From: Eubacteriales bacterium
GTDB taxonomy: Bacteria; Bacillota; Clostridia; Lachnospirales; Lachnospiraceae
Assembly: GCA_030524455.1 (NCBI GenBank)
Contig: JAUNGT010000010.1
Span: 28,287-79,031 of the forward strand
DNA: 50,745 nt
Reading direction: 5' to 3'
The notes under the pieces were generated by a model that did no database searches, was not told the origin of the DNA, and saw only the letters and a program-made list of their open reading frames with translations. Of the stretch, positions 7,915 through 16,065 are shown piece after piece; the first letter of the stretch is position 1; each line of letters begins with the position of its first letter. The position numbers were made by a program, and so were the translations under genes.

Positions 7915-8847
7915 TCAGCGCAGACTCTCCAGAGCAGCCCGGCAGATTCCTTCCGCATTCAAATGATAATAGTCGAACACCTCTCTGGAGCTTCCCGTCA
8001 CCACCGGCGCATCCGGAAGAGACAGGCTGAGGACCCTTTTGGGGCAGCTTCTTCCCACGATCTGGCTCACGGACGCTCCCAGACCTCCATAAGGTGAATG
8101 TTCTTCCACCGTCACCAAACTTTTACAGCACCTGGCTGCCCTTATCACTGCCTGCTCGTCGATCGGCTTAACGCAGTACATATCCAATACAGCCGCCTCC
8201 ACACCACGACGGTATAACAGCCCGGCCGCATCCAGAGCTGGTTTTACCATCTCCCCGCAGGCAATCAGGGCTACATCCTTCCCGTCTCTCAGCATTACTG
8301 CCTGATCCATTGTGAAAGGAACTTTGTCATCCTCATAAATATCCTCCACCGGATTACGGCCCACACGAATATAAGCAGGTTTATCGTCCTCCAACAATGC
8401 TTCCATCAGACAGCGGGTCAAATGGCGGTCACTCGGCAGGTAAACCCGCATATTCGGAATGGCGGACATGGCCGCTATATCCTGGGCAGAATGATGGCTC
8501 ATCCCAAGAGCGCCGTAGCTGATACCTCCACTGATACCAATCAGCTTTACGTTTGTGCCGCTGTAGGCTACGTCCACCTTTGCCTGCTCATAACTTCTGG
8601 TTGACAAAAAACAGGCCGGGGAAGCCGCGAACGGCTTTTTCCCACACTTTGCCATGCCCGCTGAAATGCTGACAAGATTCTGTTCTGCAATTCCCACTTC
8701 TACAAACTGTTCCGGAAAATGCTCTGCAAAAGATGTCATCGAAGCGCTCCCTCTGGAGTCGCTGCAAAGTACAACAATATCTTTGTCGTTTTCAGCACGC
8801 TCCATCAGCACCCGACAGATCGCCTCCCTGTTAGGAATTGTATTCAT
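7915..8847 (-). CDS. Transketolase C-terminal subunit (candidate AptB)
   Basis: A 310-residue protein equal to the pyrimidine-binding and C-terminal domains of transketolase, the partner of the subunit encoded immediately upstream. Residues near the start read DIVVLCSDSRGSASM, then FPEQFVEVGIAEQNLVSISAGMA with the conserved Glu that activates thiamine diphosphate, and later the TVEEHSPYGGLGASV segment of the C-terminal domain. I take the ATG at 8847, with GGAGAGGG upstream; it overlaps the other subunit by 17 bp, so the two are translationally coupled. Split transketolases occur both for pentose phosphates and as AptA/AptB, acting on apulose 4-phosphate. The neighbouring FGGY kinase and isomerase favour the latter. 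Confidence 0.93.
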   Translation of the reverse strand: MNTIPNREAICRVLMERAENDKDIVVLCSDSRGSASMTSFAEHFPEQFVEVGIAEQNLVSISAGMAKCGKKPFAASPACFLSTRSYEQAKVDVAYSGTNVKLIGISGGISYGALGMSHHSAQDIAAMSAIPNMRVYLPSDRHLTRCLMEALLEDDKPAYIRVGRNPVEDIYEDDKVPFTMDQAVMLRDGKDVALIACGEMVKPALDAAGLLYRRGVEAAVLDMYCVKPIDEQAVIRAARCCKSLVTVEEHSPYGGLGASVSQIVGRSCPKRVLSLSLPDAPVVTGSSREVFDYYHLNAEGICRAALESLR

Positions 8848-9670
8848 GAAGTGCCCTCTCCTTTCTCTGCGCAAAATCCTGCATGATTTGCTCGTATTCC
8901 TCCCTGCTCGGCACATGATGGTGCCAGGAGATTTCATTTTCCATGATCGAGGCTCCAAAGCCCTTCAAAGTATCCGCAATCACCAAAACCGGCCTGTCTT
9001 CCGTCATTTTTGCGTTCTCAAATGCTTCGTTGAGCCGGTCGCTGTCGTTCCCCTCTGACACTCTGATCACCTTCCAGCCAAACGTTGCAAAACGGGCTTC
9101 CAAATCATCCTGGGCCATCACTTCCTCCGTGATACCGGAAATCTGAAGCCGGTTGCGATCCACTACCGCGCACAAATTGGACAAATGATACATTCCGGCA
9201 GCCATGACCCCTTCCCACACAGACCCCTCAGCAAGCTCTCCGTCCCCCATAACAACATAGACACGATTTTTGCGTCCGTTCATCCGGCAGGCCAAAGCCA
9301 TTCCTATGCTCACTGGCAGGCCGTGTCCCAACGAGCCAGAATTCATCTCAATCCCCGGCAGCTTATTGTTCGGATGTCCGATAAACGGAGAACCAAACTT
9401 CGAAAATTCTGCAATTACCTTCTCTATCGGAAAAAATCCTTTTGCCGCAAGCACGCTATAAAGTGCCTCCACGCAGTGCCCCTTACTCATAACAAGCAAA
9501 TCCCGATCCGGATCCTCACAGTTTTGCGGGGAAATATTCATCTGTCTAAAATATAGCGTAATCAAAATGTCCATCACACTCATATCTCCGCCGATATGTC
9601 CTCCCTTTCCGGCCATAATCATATCCACCGTATTTTTACGCAGATCATAGGAAAGTGCCCTATAATTCAT
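8831..9670 (-). CDS. Transketolase N-terminal subunit (candidate AptA)
   Basis: A 279-residue protein corresponding to the thiamine-diphosphate-binding domain of transketolase. It contains GHIGGDMSVMDIL, the conserved MSKGHCVEALY and GSLGHGLPVSIGMA motifs, and the diphosphate motif GDGELAEGSVWEG ending at NLCAVVDRNR. The ATG at 9670 follows a strong GGAGGAG; a longer reading to 9709 has none. It needs the downstream subunit for a complete active site. The upstream isomerase stops four bases before this start. In the proposed pathway it transfers a two-carbon glycolaldehyde unit from apulose 4-phosphate to glyceraldehyde 3-phosphate, giving dihydroxyacetone phosphate and xylulose 5-phosphate; ordinary pentose transketolase activity is the alternative. 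Confidence 0.93.
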   Translation of the reverse strand: MNYRALSYDLRKNTVDMIMAGKGGHIGGDMSVMDILITLYFRQMNISPQNCEDPDRDLLVMSKGHCVEALYSVLAAKGFFPIEKVIAEFSKFGSPFIGHPNNKLPGIEMNSGSLGHGLPVSIGMALACRMNGRKNRVYVVMGDGELAEGSVWEGVMAAGMYHLSNLCAVVDRNRLQISGITEEVMAQDDLEARFATFGWKVIRVSEGNDSDRLNEAFENAKMTEDRPVLVIADTLKGFGASIMENEISWHHHVPSREEYEQIMQDFAQRKERALHEYNS

Positions 9671-9674
9671 AATC

Positions 9675-11099
9675 TTATCTCCTCCATGTCCTGACTGTCT
9701 GCTCTCCACGCAGATACGCCTTCACCTCTTCCTCCACCGGATCGTACAGATCCGGATGAATTCCCAAATACTTACACGCCTCATACAGCACCGGCACCAC
9801 ATCCCGGTGAATTCCTACACAATGATGAATATATGGCCCTTCCACCAGCTTGGCTTCCAGCCTTTTTAAATTGTCCACCTCCACCCAGACATAGGTTCCC
9901 TTCGTATAGGGTCCCTCAATTCCCCTGGCATTCCCCAGCAAGAGGGAATATTCCCCATTGTCCCCGTCAAAGCGGCAAAGCGTCATTTCTCCCAGCCGTG
10001 CAGGAGCCTCCACCGCCCCAGGGTGATCAAATGCCAGCGGATAACCAATGGAAGGCTTTTTCGCCGCCACGGAAAGCGGCCACGGACCGCAGTGTTGCAA
10101 AAGCTCTCCATTCTCATTGTCCGGATGACGTACCGTCCAATCGGCAAAAAAGGTCCGAGCCTCCCCCATTCCCGCAGCCTCCGCCAAAACCGCCGTCACC
10201 GCACCATGAATATCCGTCTCGCATACTACTGGCAGTCTTTCTTCGTTCAATAAAGAATTCGCCGCACAGGGCATAATTCCCAACTCGGACTGCAGTGCAT
10301 TCCAACACTGAATCGCTATGGCCCGGCAGCCATACTGCTGTGCCTTATGTTTCATTGCTACCTTCAGGGCAGCGATTTTTTTTAATTCCTCATCCTTTAT
10401 CTCTATACAAAAATGTTCCCGGCAATAAGCAACGGTTCTGCGCACTTGTTCGCCTTCCGCCAAAGCTGCTCGCACTTCTTGCACAAGCTCTGTCAGCGGG
10501 ATTGGCGCAAGCTGAATGCGGAATCGTTCCAACAGCTCCCCTTCGTTGCACATGGTGGACCAAAAATCAAATGGTCGGGGCCCGATCTGCAGGATCCGCA
10601 ACGAGCGAAATGCTTTCACCACATTGCATACAGCCAGAAAATCCCGCAGCCCTCGCTCAAATTCCGCATCCTCAAGTCTGCAGTTATTCAAATAAGTAAA
10701 AGGAACTCCAAAACGTCTCAGTACCTTCCCGGTAGCAAATAAACCGCACTGACTATCCCGCAGGCGTACCCCTCTTTCATCCGGCCGCTCATCCCTGGGC
10801 CCCCATAAAAGCACCGGTACTCCCATTTCCTGCGCCAGCCGCGCCACCTCGTATTCTGTTCCAAAATTTCCATGTGGAAAAAACAATCCATCCACCTTAT
10901 TCCTTCGAAATTTCTCTCCGATCCGGATTCGGTCCCCGTCATCATGCAGAAGGCCGTCCTCTGAAATGTCGCTGATATCTATAAACTCCACCTGCATTTC
11001 CCGCAGCCTTTTTCTTGTCAAATCCGCATATTTTACGGCATCCGGCGCGCTGAAAATTCTTCTTCTTGTCGGCGCAAAGCCGAGTACAATTCTATCCAT
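9675..11099 (-). CDS. L-fucose/L-arabinose isomerase-like protein (candidate pentose/apiose isomerase)
   Basis: A 474-residue cytoplasmic protein of the FucI/AraA-like fold, metal-dependent aldose–ketose isomerases. The three expected metal/substrate regions are visible: CETDIHGAVTAV (Glu and Asp), LLQHCGPWPLS (His) and the C-terminal YIHHCVGIHRDVVPVL (His pair). The start at 11099 has GGAGAGG; an upstream in-frame ATG at 11153 lacks one. It is first in the operon before the split transketolase and kinase, and its promoter faces the LacI-type gene. An isomerase in this position must supply the ketose for the kinase. If the pathway is for apiose, this enzyme would make apulose, although fucose, arabinose or another aldose cannot be excluded. 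Confidence 0.85.
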   Translation of the reverse strand: MDRIVLGFAPTRRRIFSAPDAVKYADLTRKRLREMQVEFIDISDISEDGLLHDDGDRIRIGEKFRRNKVDGLFFPHGNFGTEYEVARLAQEMGVPVLLWGPRDERPDERGVRLRDSQCGLFATGKVLRRFGVPFTYLNNCRLEDAEFERGLRDFLAVCNVVKAFRSLRILQIGPRPFDFWSTMCNEGELLERFRIQLAPIPLTELVQEVRAALAEGEQVRRTVAYCREHFCIEIKDEELKKIAALKVAMKHKAQQYGCRAIAIQCWNALQSELGIMPCAANSLLNEERLPVVCETDIHGAVTAVLAEAAGMGEARTFFADWTVRHPDNENGELLQHCGPWPLSVAAKKPSIGYPLAFDHPGAVEAPARLGEMTLCRFDGDNGEYSLLLGNARGIEGPYTKGTYVWVEVDNLKRLEAKLVEGPYIHHCVGIHRDVVPVLYEACKYLGIHPDLYDPVEEEVKAYLRGEQTVRTWRR

Positions 11100-11161
11100 G
11101 TCCTCTCCTTTTCCTGTTTCCGTAAATTTTTGTATCTGTCTCCCGGAATACAATTTTCTTC

Positions 11162-11190
11162 ATTTTATGAATCACGTTGCTTAATTTCAA
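11162..11190 (-). promoter_or_regulatory. Promoter of the isomerase–transketolase–kinase operon
   Basis: On the minus strand, TTGAAA (11185–11190) and TAAAAT (11162–11167) are separated by exactly 17 bp, a good sigma-A match 60 bp upstream of the isomerase ATG. Its -35 box lies inside the CTTAAT/ATTAAG inverted repeat. Confidence 0.7.
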
Positions 11191-11238
11191 TAAATTATTA
11201 AGTAAATATATCTTCGCTATTGACTTAATCTTCTTAAT
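11180..11238. promoter_or_regulatory. Candidate operator cluster (CTTAAT half-sites) between divergent promoters
   Basis: CTTAAT (11180–11185) and ATTAAG (11197–11202) form an inverted repeat with an 11-bp centre over the leftward -35 box. Two more CTTAAT copies (11224–11229 and 11233–11238) lie in the rightward promoter spacer. A fifth half-site, ATTAAG, is at 12361–12366 ahead of the solute-binding protein gene. The local LacI-family protein is the likely binder, though the AT-rich centre without CG is atypical for that family. Confidence 0.4.
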
Positions 11239-11248
11239 GTTATATTCT
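11220..11248 (+). promoter_or_regulatory. Promoter of the LacI-family regulator gene
   Basis: TTGACT (11220–11225), a 17-bp spacer and TATTCT (11243–11248), followed by AAGGAGA (11274–11280) and the ATG at 11292. Confidence 0.65.
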
Positions 11249-11291
11249 CTCTTTATCAATTATCCGTCCTCGAAAGGAGACAATTATTCCT

Positions 11292-12299
11292 ATGCCTATT
11301 ACTGCCAAAGAACTTGCCTCCCACCTCAACCTCTCCGCTGCTGCTGTCTCCATGGCGCTCAACAATAAGACCGGTGTCAGCACAGTTACCCGCCAGCGCG
11401 TTATTGCGGCAGCCAGAGAGTTTGGCTACGATTTTTCCAAGCACAGGGATCCCTCCCGGCACACCGCCGAGAAGGGAACCATCACCTTTCTGATTTATAA
11501 GAAGCACGGAGCTGTCGTCGCCGACACTCCCTTTTTCGGCCAGCTCACGGAAGGAATCGAGCAGGCCTGCAGCCAGGCCTCCTATATTCTGAATGTAAAC
11601 TATCTGTATGAAAGCGAAGATATTCCCTCCCAGCTTGAGCGGATGAATTACTGCAACGGCATCCTTCTGCTCGGAACCGAAATGCGATACCAGGATTTTC
11701 AGCCCTTTGACACCGTCAAAACGCCTCTGGTTGTATTGGATACCTACTATGAAAATCTGAAATATGACTGCGTCCTGATTAATAATTTCCAGGGCGCTTA
11801 CCAGGCAGCCTGTCATCTGCTCAAAACCACCGGCGCTCAGCCAGGCTATCTGCGCTCTTCCTACCGAATCGGCAATTTTGACGAGCGTGCAGACGGCTTC
11901 TATCGGGCAATCCGTGATTTTGGCCTGTCCCCCTCTCACTCCCAGTCGATCCTGCTTACTCCATCACTGGAAGGCGCCTATGAGGACATGAAGTCCCAAC
12001 TCCGAGCCGGAGTCAAGCCGGCCCGCTGCTATTTTGCAGACAATGATCTGATCGCAGCGGGCGCCATGAAAGCGCTTAAAGAAGCCGGTTTTTTGACCCC
12101 TGCAGATGTCGCTTTGGTTGGCTTTGACGACATGCCACTCTGCACCTTTGTGGAGCCATCTCTCACTACGATCAATGTCCCAAAACAGTATCTGGGGCAC
12201 ATTGCCGTAGAACGTCTGACCACCCTGATTGACAACCGGCTTCATTATCCGGTTAAGACAGAAATAGGCACCCAGCTTATTCGTCGCCATTCCACCTGA
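11292..12299 (+). CDS. LacI-family transcriptional regulator
   Basis: A 335-residue DNA-binding regulator. The N-terminal helix-turn-helix and hinge read PITAKELASHLNLSAAAVSM with ALNNKTGVST and REFGYDF, typical of the LacI family. The remainder is a periplasmic-binding-protein-like effector domain containing LVGFDDMPLCTFVEPSLTTI, the usual GFDD segment. It is transcribed divergently from the isomerase operon and points toward the transporter genes, with clustered CTTAAT half-sites between, so it probably controls both halves of the locus in response to the imported sugar or an intermediate. The start is set by AAGGAGA upstream. The effector is unknown; repression by default is the family norm. 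Confidence 0.95.
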   Translation: MPITAKELASHLNLSAAAVSMALNNKTGVSTVTRQRVIAAAREFGYDFSKHRDPSRHTAEKGTITFLIYKKHGAVVADTPFFGQLTEGIEQACSQASYILNVNYLYESEDIPSQLERMNYCNGILLLGTEMRYQDFQPFDTVKTPLVVLDTYYENLKYDCVLINNFQGAYQAACHLLKTTGAQPGYLRSSYRIGNFDERADGFYRAIRDFGLSPSHSQSILLTPSLEGAYEDMKSQLRAGVKPARCYFADNDLIAAGAMKALKEAGFLTPADVALVGFDDMPLCTFVEPSLTTINVPKQYLGHIAVERLTTLIDNRLHYPVKTEIGTQLIRRHST

Positions 12300-12419
12300 C
12301 TCTGCAAAAGCCAATCCTTTTTACTTTAAATCATAAAAAACCAATAATAAGACAGTGTAAATTAAGTGCCAATTCAGTATGCTTTCAGTAATCACTCAAA
12401 AAGAAAGAGAGGGCTTAGC

Positions 12420-14168
12420 ATGAAACGTAAAGGATTGGCATTGTTTTTATGTTCCGCAATGGCACTGATTTCTCTGTCCGGCTGCAGCCAGACAGGAAGC
12501 TCACAGGCCGGAATTCCTGCCGTAGGACAGGAGGCCGGCAGCACTTCAACGGAAACGAATACTTCCGGAACTGTCCGTACCGCACAGGAGCTCTATGAAA
12601 ACGGCATTCAAAATTATCAGTATGCCGCCGGTGAAGTAAAAAAATATGAGGAACCCCTGACGCTTACTTTCGGGCGCAATATAGATCTGAATGCAGAAAA
12701 CTGGCTTCAGATGGCAGAACAGGGCGAACCGATTGAGAACAACCGTTGGATCAAATATTATAAGGATACTCTGAATATTGACTGTGAATATTCCCTGGCC
12801 AACGCAAGTCTTGCCGATTACAATCAAGAGCTGCTGCTTGCCATGACATCCGGCACACTGCCGGATGTCTTCCATGTCTTTGACCAATCCATGATCAGCC
12901 AGCTTGCAGAGGCAGGCGTTATCTGGGATATGACAGAAATCTATCAGCAAAATGCCAACGAAACGCTTGGCGGTATCATTGAGGGAGAGGGAACAGAGAT
13001 TTACAGCACCGGAATGTATGATGGCAAGCTGTACGCAATCCCACAGAAAATGCCTTCCACCAATTCCTATAACCATCTCTGGGTCAGAAGGGATTGGTTG
13101 AATGAGCTGAATCTTGACAAGCCAGAAACCATGGACGATGTGAAAGCGATTGCCCAGGCATTTACAGAAAATTATGCAAATAACGTAGGACTGCTGTTCA
13201 GCAACAGCTATATGTATGAATATCAGGGTATCTTCTGGGCCTTTGGCGGGAAGGAAAATAAGGATCGCAACCAATGGGTCCTGCAGGAGGACGGGACGTT
13301 GGCTTACTCCGAAATCCTTCCGGAAATGAAGGAGGGACTGCGTTGGCTTAATAGTATGTATGAAGCCGGTCTGATCAATCCTGAATGGGCCACCATGGAT
13401 ACCTGGACTGCTCTGGCAGACTACGTTGCCACCAATCGCTGCGGTATTTTCTTCGGGCCTCACTGGTATGGCTTCTCTCTTCAGTCTTATGAGGATACCA
13501 TGGATGCTGACGCTGACTGGATCGCGGTCGGCCTTCCTACCGGCATTCCGGGACAGGAGGTATTAATTCCCTCAAATAACACTGTGGATGGCTGGATCTG
13601 CGTCAGCAAGAATAACGAAAATCCGGAGGCCGTTATCCATATGCTTAATGCCTATGTGGAGCAGCTGTTCGGTGAAAACAACAATTTTTCCGAGTTCTTT
13701 GCCTGCGATCTGGACAGTTCCCTCTGGAAAGCGACACCTGTCTGGAGCCTTTCCGCCACCGTGGATCTGGAGCCCTGTGAAAATATGGCAGAAAACTACG
13801 ATGCTTCGACCGGCACGATGAACGAGGCAGGACTAAAAGGCGCCGGCGCTACCTACTGGCAATATATAAAGGACGGTCTGAGCGCATACCAGTATATGTT
13901 CGGCCCTGCGGATTCCTGTTTCAGCTTCGTGGCAAAGACCTATCCCCAGGATCTTCTCTGGAACCAATACCTGGGGGCCCCTACCAAGACCCAGAATGAG
14001 CGCTGGAGCTCCATGACAGAGCTGATTGACTCCTATTACCTGAAGATGATCAACGGCGAAATTGACATTAACACAGGCTTCGATCAGATGGTGAAGGAAT
14101 GGAACACTCTGGGCGGCACACAGGTTACTGCCGAAATCAATGAGGAATACGCGAAATACAGGGAGTAA
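12420..14168 (+). CDS. Extracellular solute-binding lipoprotein of a carbohydrate ABC importer
   Basis: A 582-residue solute-binding protein, first gene of an LplABC-like importer. The signal peptide MKRKGLALFLCSAMALISLS ends in the lipobox LSGC, so the mature protein is a lipoprotein on the outer face of the membrane; a Ser/Thr/Gly-rich linker follows. The large size and Trp/Tyr-rich body (for example FPSNN- and GPHWYGFSLQSY-like stretches) fit family-1 binding proteins for oligosaccharides. The ATG at 12420 has GAGAGGG seven bases upstream; a longer reading from 12366 lacks a ribosome-binding site and would bury the signal peptide. No ATPase gene is nearby; such importers commonly share a housekeeping MsmX-type ATPase encoded elsewhere. 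Confidence 0.93.
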   Translation: MKRKGLALFLCSAMALISLSGCSQTGSSQAGIPAVGQEAGSTSTETNTSGTVRTAQELYENGIQNYQYAAGEVKKYEEPLTLTFGRNIDLNAENWLQMAEQGEPIENNRWIKYYKDTLNIDCEYSLANASLADYNQELLLAMTSGTLPDVFHVFDQSMISQLAEAGVIWDMTEIYQQNANETLGGIIEGEGTEIYSTGMYDGKLYAIPQKMPSTNSYNHLWVRRDWLNELNLDKPETMDDVKAIAQAFTENYANNVGLLFSNSYMYEYQGIFWAFGGKENKDRNQWVLQEDGTLAYSEILPEMKEGLRWLNSMYEAGLINPEWATMDTWTALADYVATNRCGIFFGPHWYGFSLQSYEDTMDADADWIAVGLPTGIPGQEVLIPSNNTVDGWICVSKNNENPEAVIHMLNAYVEQLFGENNNFSEFFACDLDSSLWKATPVWSLSATVDLEPCENMAENYDASTGTMNEAGLKGAGATYWQYIKDGLSAYQYMFGPADSCFSFVAKTYPQDLLWNQYLGAPTKTQNERWSSMTELIDSYYLKMINGEIDINTGFDQMVKEWNTLGGTQVTAEINEEYAKYRE

Positions 14169-14196
14169 GCAAAATATTAAGAGAGGCAGACGCAGC

Positions 14197-15114
14197 ATGA
14201 AAAAGAAACGCAAAAAAAACAGCCAGTGGAAACGGGAGCTCCCGCTACATCTGATGATTCTTCCCAGTGCAATCATGGTTTTTATTTTCTCCTACATCCC
14301 GCTTTACGGGTTGACGATCGCTTTTAAAAAATTCAATCCGGCCAAAGGACTTTTCGGAGAAAATCCCTGGTGCGGGCTGGACAACTATGCATACATTTTT
14401 TCCCTGCCCAATATTGGCCGTGTATTTTCCAATACCCTGCTGATTGCTGTGGCAAAAATTATATTCGGTATGATTATTGCAATTGCCGTAGCGTTGCTCC
14501 TGAATGAGTGTCGGTGCCGTTTTTTAAAACGCAATGTACAGACGCTGATCTACTTCCCTTACTTTATTTCCTGGATTATCCTGGGCGGCATTATGACCGA
14601 TATTCTGTCTCCCTCGGATGGAATTATCAACCAGCTCATCTCCTTTTGGGGTGCGGATCCTGTCTATTTTCTGGGAGATAACAGGATCTTCCCCGGAACG
14701 CTTGTAGTCTCCGATATATGGCGTAATTTCGGTTATAACAGCATCGTCTATCTGGCTGCCATCACCTCCATTGATCCCTCACTCTATGAGGCGGCAGCCA
14801 TCGACGGGGCCGGACGCTGGAAACAGACCCTGCACATCACCTTGCCCGGGATGTCCACCATAATCATCCTTATGTGCATTTTAAGCCTTGGAAATGTGCT
14901 TAACGCCGGCTTCGACCAGGTATACAATCTCTATTCGGTTCAGGTGTACGAATCCGGAGATATTATCGACACTTTAGTATACCGGATTGGTTTACAACAA
15001 GCTCAATTCGGCCCCTCCACGGCGGTAGGTCTGCTTAAATCGGTAATTTCTTTCATACTGATTTCCTTTGCCTATCTGTTCGCCTGGAAAAAATATGATT
15101 ATCGGGTTTTCTAA
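14197..15114 (+). CDS. Carbohydrate ABC transporter permease 1 (LplB-like)
   Basis: A 305-residue inner-membrane subunit with about six hydrophobic helices. The short basic N-terminus KKKRKKNSQWKREL precedes the first helix, and the EAA motif that docks the ATPase reads YEAAAIDGAGRWKQTLHITL (about residues 207–226). The ATG at 14197 has AGAGG upstream and starts 28 nt after the binding-protein stop. It pairs with the next gene to form the translocation channel. LplB-type permeases serve oligosaccharide or modified sugar import in Firmicutes. Substrate is inferred from the locus only. Confidence 0.94.
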   Translation: MKKKRKKNSQWKRELPLHLMILPSAIMVFIFSYIPLYGLTIAFKKFNPAKGLFGENPWCGLDNYAYIFSLPNIGRVFSNTLLIAVAKIIFGMIIAIAVALLLNECRCRFLKRNVQTLIYFPYFISWIILGGIMTDILSPSDGIINQLISFWGADPVYFLGDNRIFPGTLVVSDIWRNFGYNSIVYLAAITSIDPSLYEAAAIDGAGRWKQTLHITLPGMSTIIILMCILSLGNVLNAGFDQVYNLYSVQVYESGDIIDTLVYRIGLQQAQFGPSTAVGLLKSVISFILISFAYLFAWKKYDYRVF

Positions 15115-15125
15115 AGGAGGCAGCC

Positions 15126-16043
15126 ATGAAATATACAGAAAAAAACAGGGATATCTTTGCATCCCATAAAATAGAGTCCCCTGGCAGAATGGTGTTTCAT
15201 TTTTTCAATGCTGCTCTCCTGATTTTTCTCGGGCTGATATGCTTTTTTCCTTTCTGGTATGAGGTGTGCATCTCATTCAGCTCCAACCGGGCTGTTCTGG
15301 CAAAGGAAGTTTCCATTCTGCCTGTGGAATTTACGCTCGAAGCCTATGCCTATGTGCTGGAAAGGCTTCCCTTCTGGAAATCGCTTCTCGTTACGGTAGA
15401 ACGTGTGGCAATCGGTCTTCCAATCAGCATGCTCCTGATGACTCTGGCTGCTTACCCGCTTTCCAAGGATAAAAGCAAATTCCGCTTCCGCAGCTTTTAT
15501 GTATGGTTTTTCTTTATTACAATGCTGTTTAATGGTGGAATGATTCCCTCCTATTTGCTGATTGTACAGCTCGGCCTGCTGGATTCTGTCTGGGCACTGA
15601 TACTTCCAGGAGCTTTTAACGTTTTCAATATGCTGCTGCTTTTAAGTTTTTTCCGCAATATTCCAGCAGGTCTTGAAGACGCAGCCCGCGTGGACGGTGC
15701 AGGCCATCTGCGCACCCTGCTTTCCATTTTCCTGCCCATTTCCAAACCAGTCCTGGCAACCGTAGCACTTTTTACACTTGTAGGTAGCTGGAACAGCTGG
15801 TTTGATGGTATGATATACATGAAGACGGATCATTATCCACTGCAGACCTATCTGCGCACGATTGTCTATAGCTATGATTTCGGCAATATGTCGCTGAGCG
15901 ACCAGATGCGTCTGGCTCAGATGAGCCCTAAGGGAATCAAAGCTGCACAGATGACCATCGGCGCATTGCCAATCCTGCTGGTTTATCCACTACTGCAAAA
16001 GTATTTTGTTTCCGGCATTACACTGGGAAGCGTCAAAGAATAA
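15126..16043 (+). CDS. Carbohydrate ABC transporter permease 2 (LplC/YtcP-like)
   Basis: A 305-residue polytopic membrane protein, second channel subunit of the importer. It has about six hydrophobic helices and an EAA-type docking loop, LEDAARVDGAGHLRTLLSIF, in the C-terminal third. It ends with KYFVSGITLGSVKE, the usual tail of this permease group. AAAGGAGG precedes the ATG and the gap to the first permease is 11 nt. The glycosidase gene follows 22 nt later on the same strand, so binding protein, two permeases and hydrolase form one unit. Confidence 0.94.
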   Translation: MKYTEKNRDIFASHKIESPGRMVFHFFNAALLIFLGLICFFPFWYEVCISFSSNRAVLAKEVSILPVEFTLEAYAYVLERLPFWKSLLVTVERVAIGLPISMLLMTLAAYPLSKDKSKFRFRSFYVWFFFITMLFNGGMIPSYLLIVQLGLLDSVWALILPGAFNVFNMLLLLSFFRNIPAGLEDAARVDGAGHLRTLLSIFLPISKPVLATVALFTLVGSWNSWFDGMIYMKTDHYPLQTYLRTIVYSYDFGNMSLSDQMRLAQMSPKGIKAAQMTIGALPILLVYPLLQKYFVSGITLGSVKE

Positions 16044-16065
16044 CGCCACAAGGAGATCACACCAA

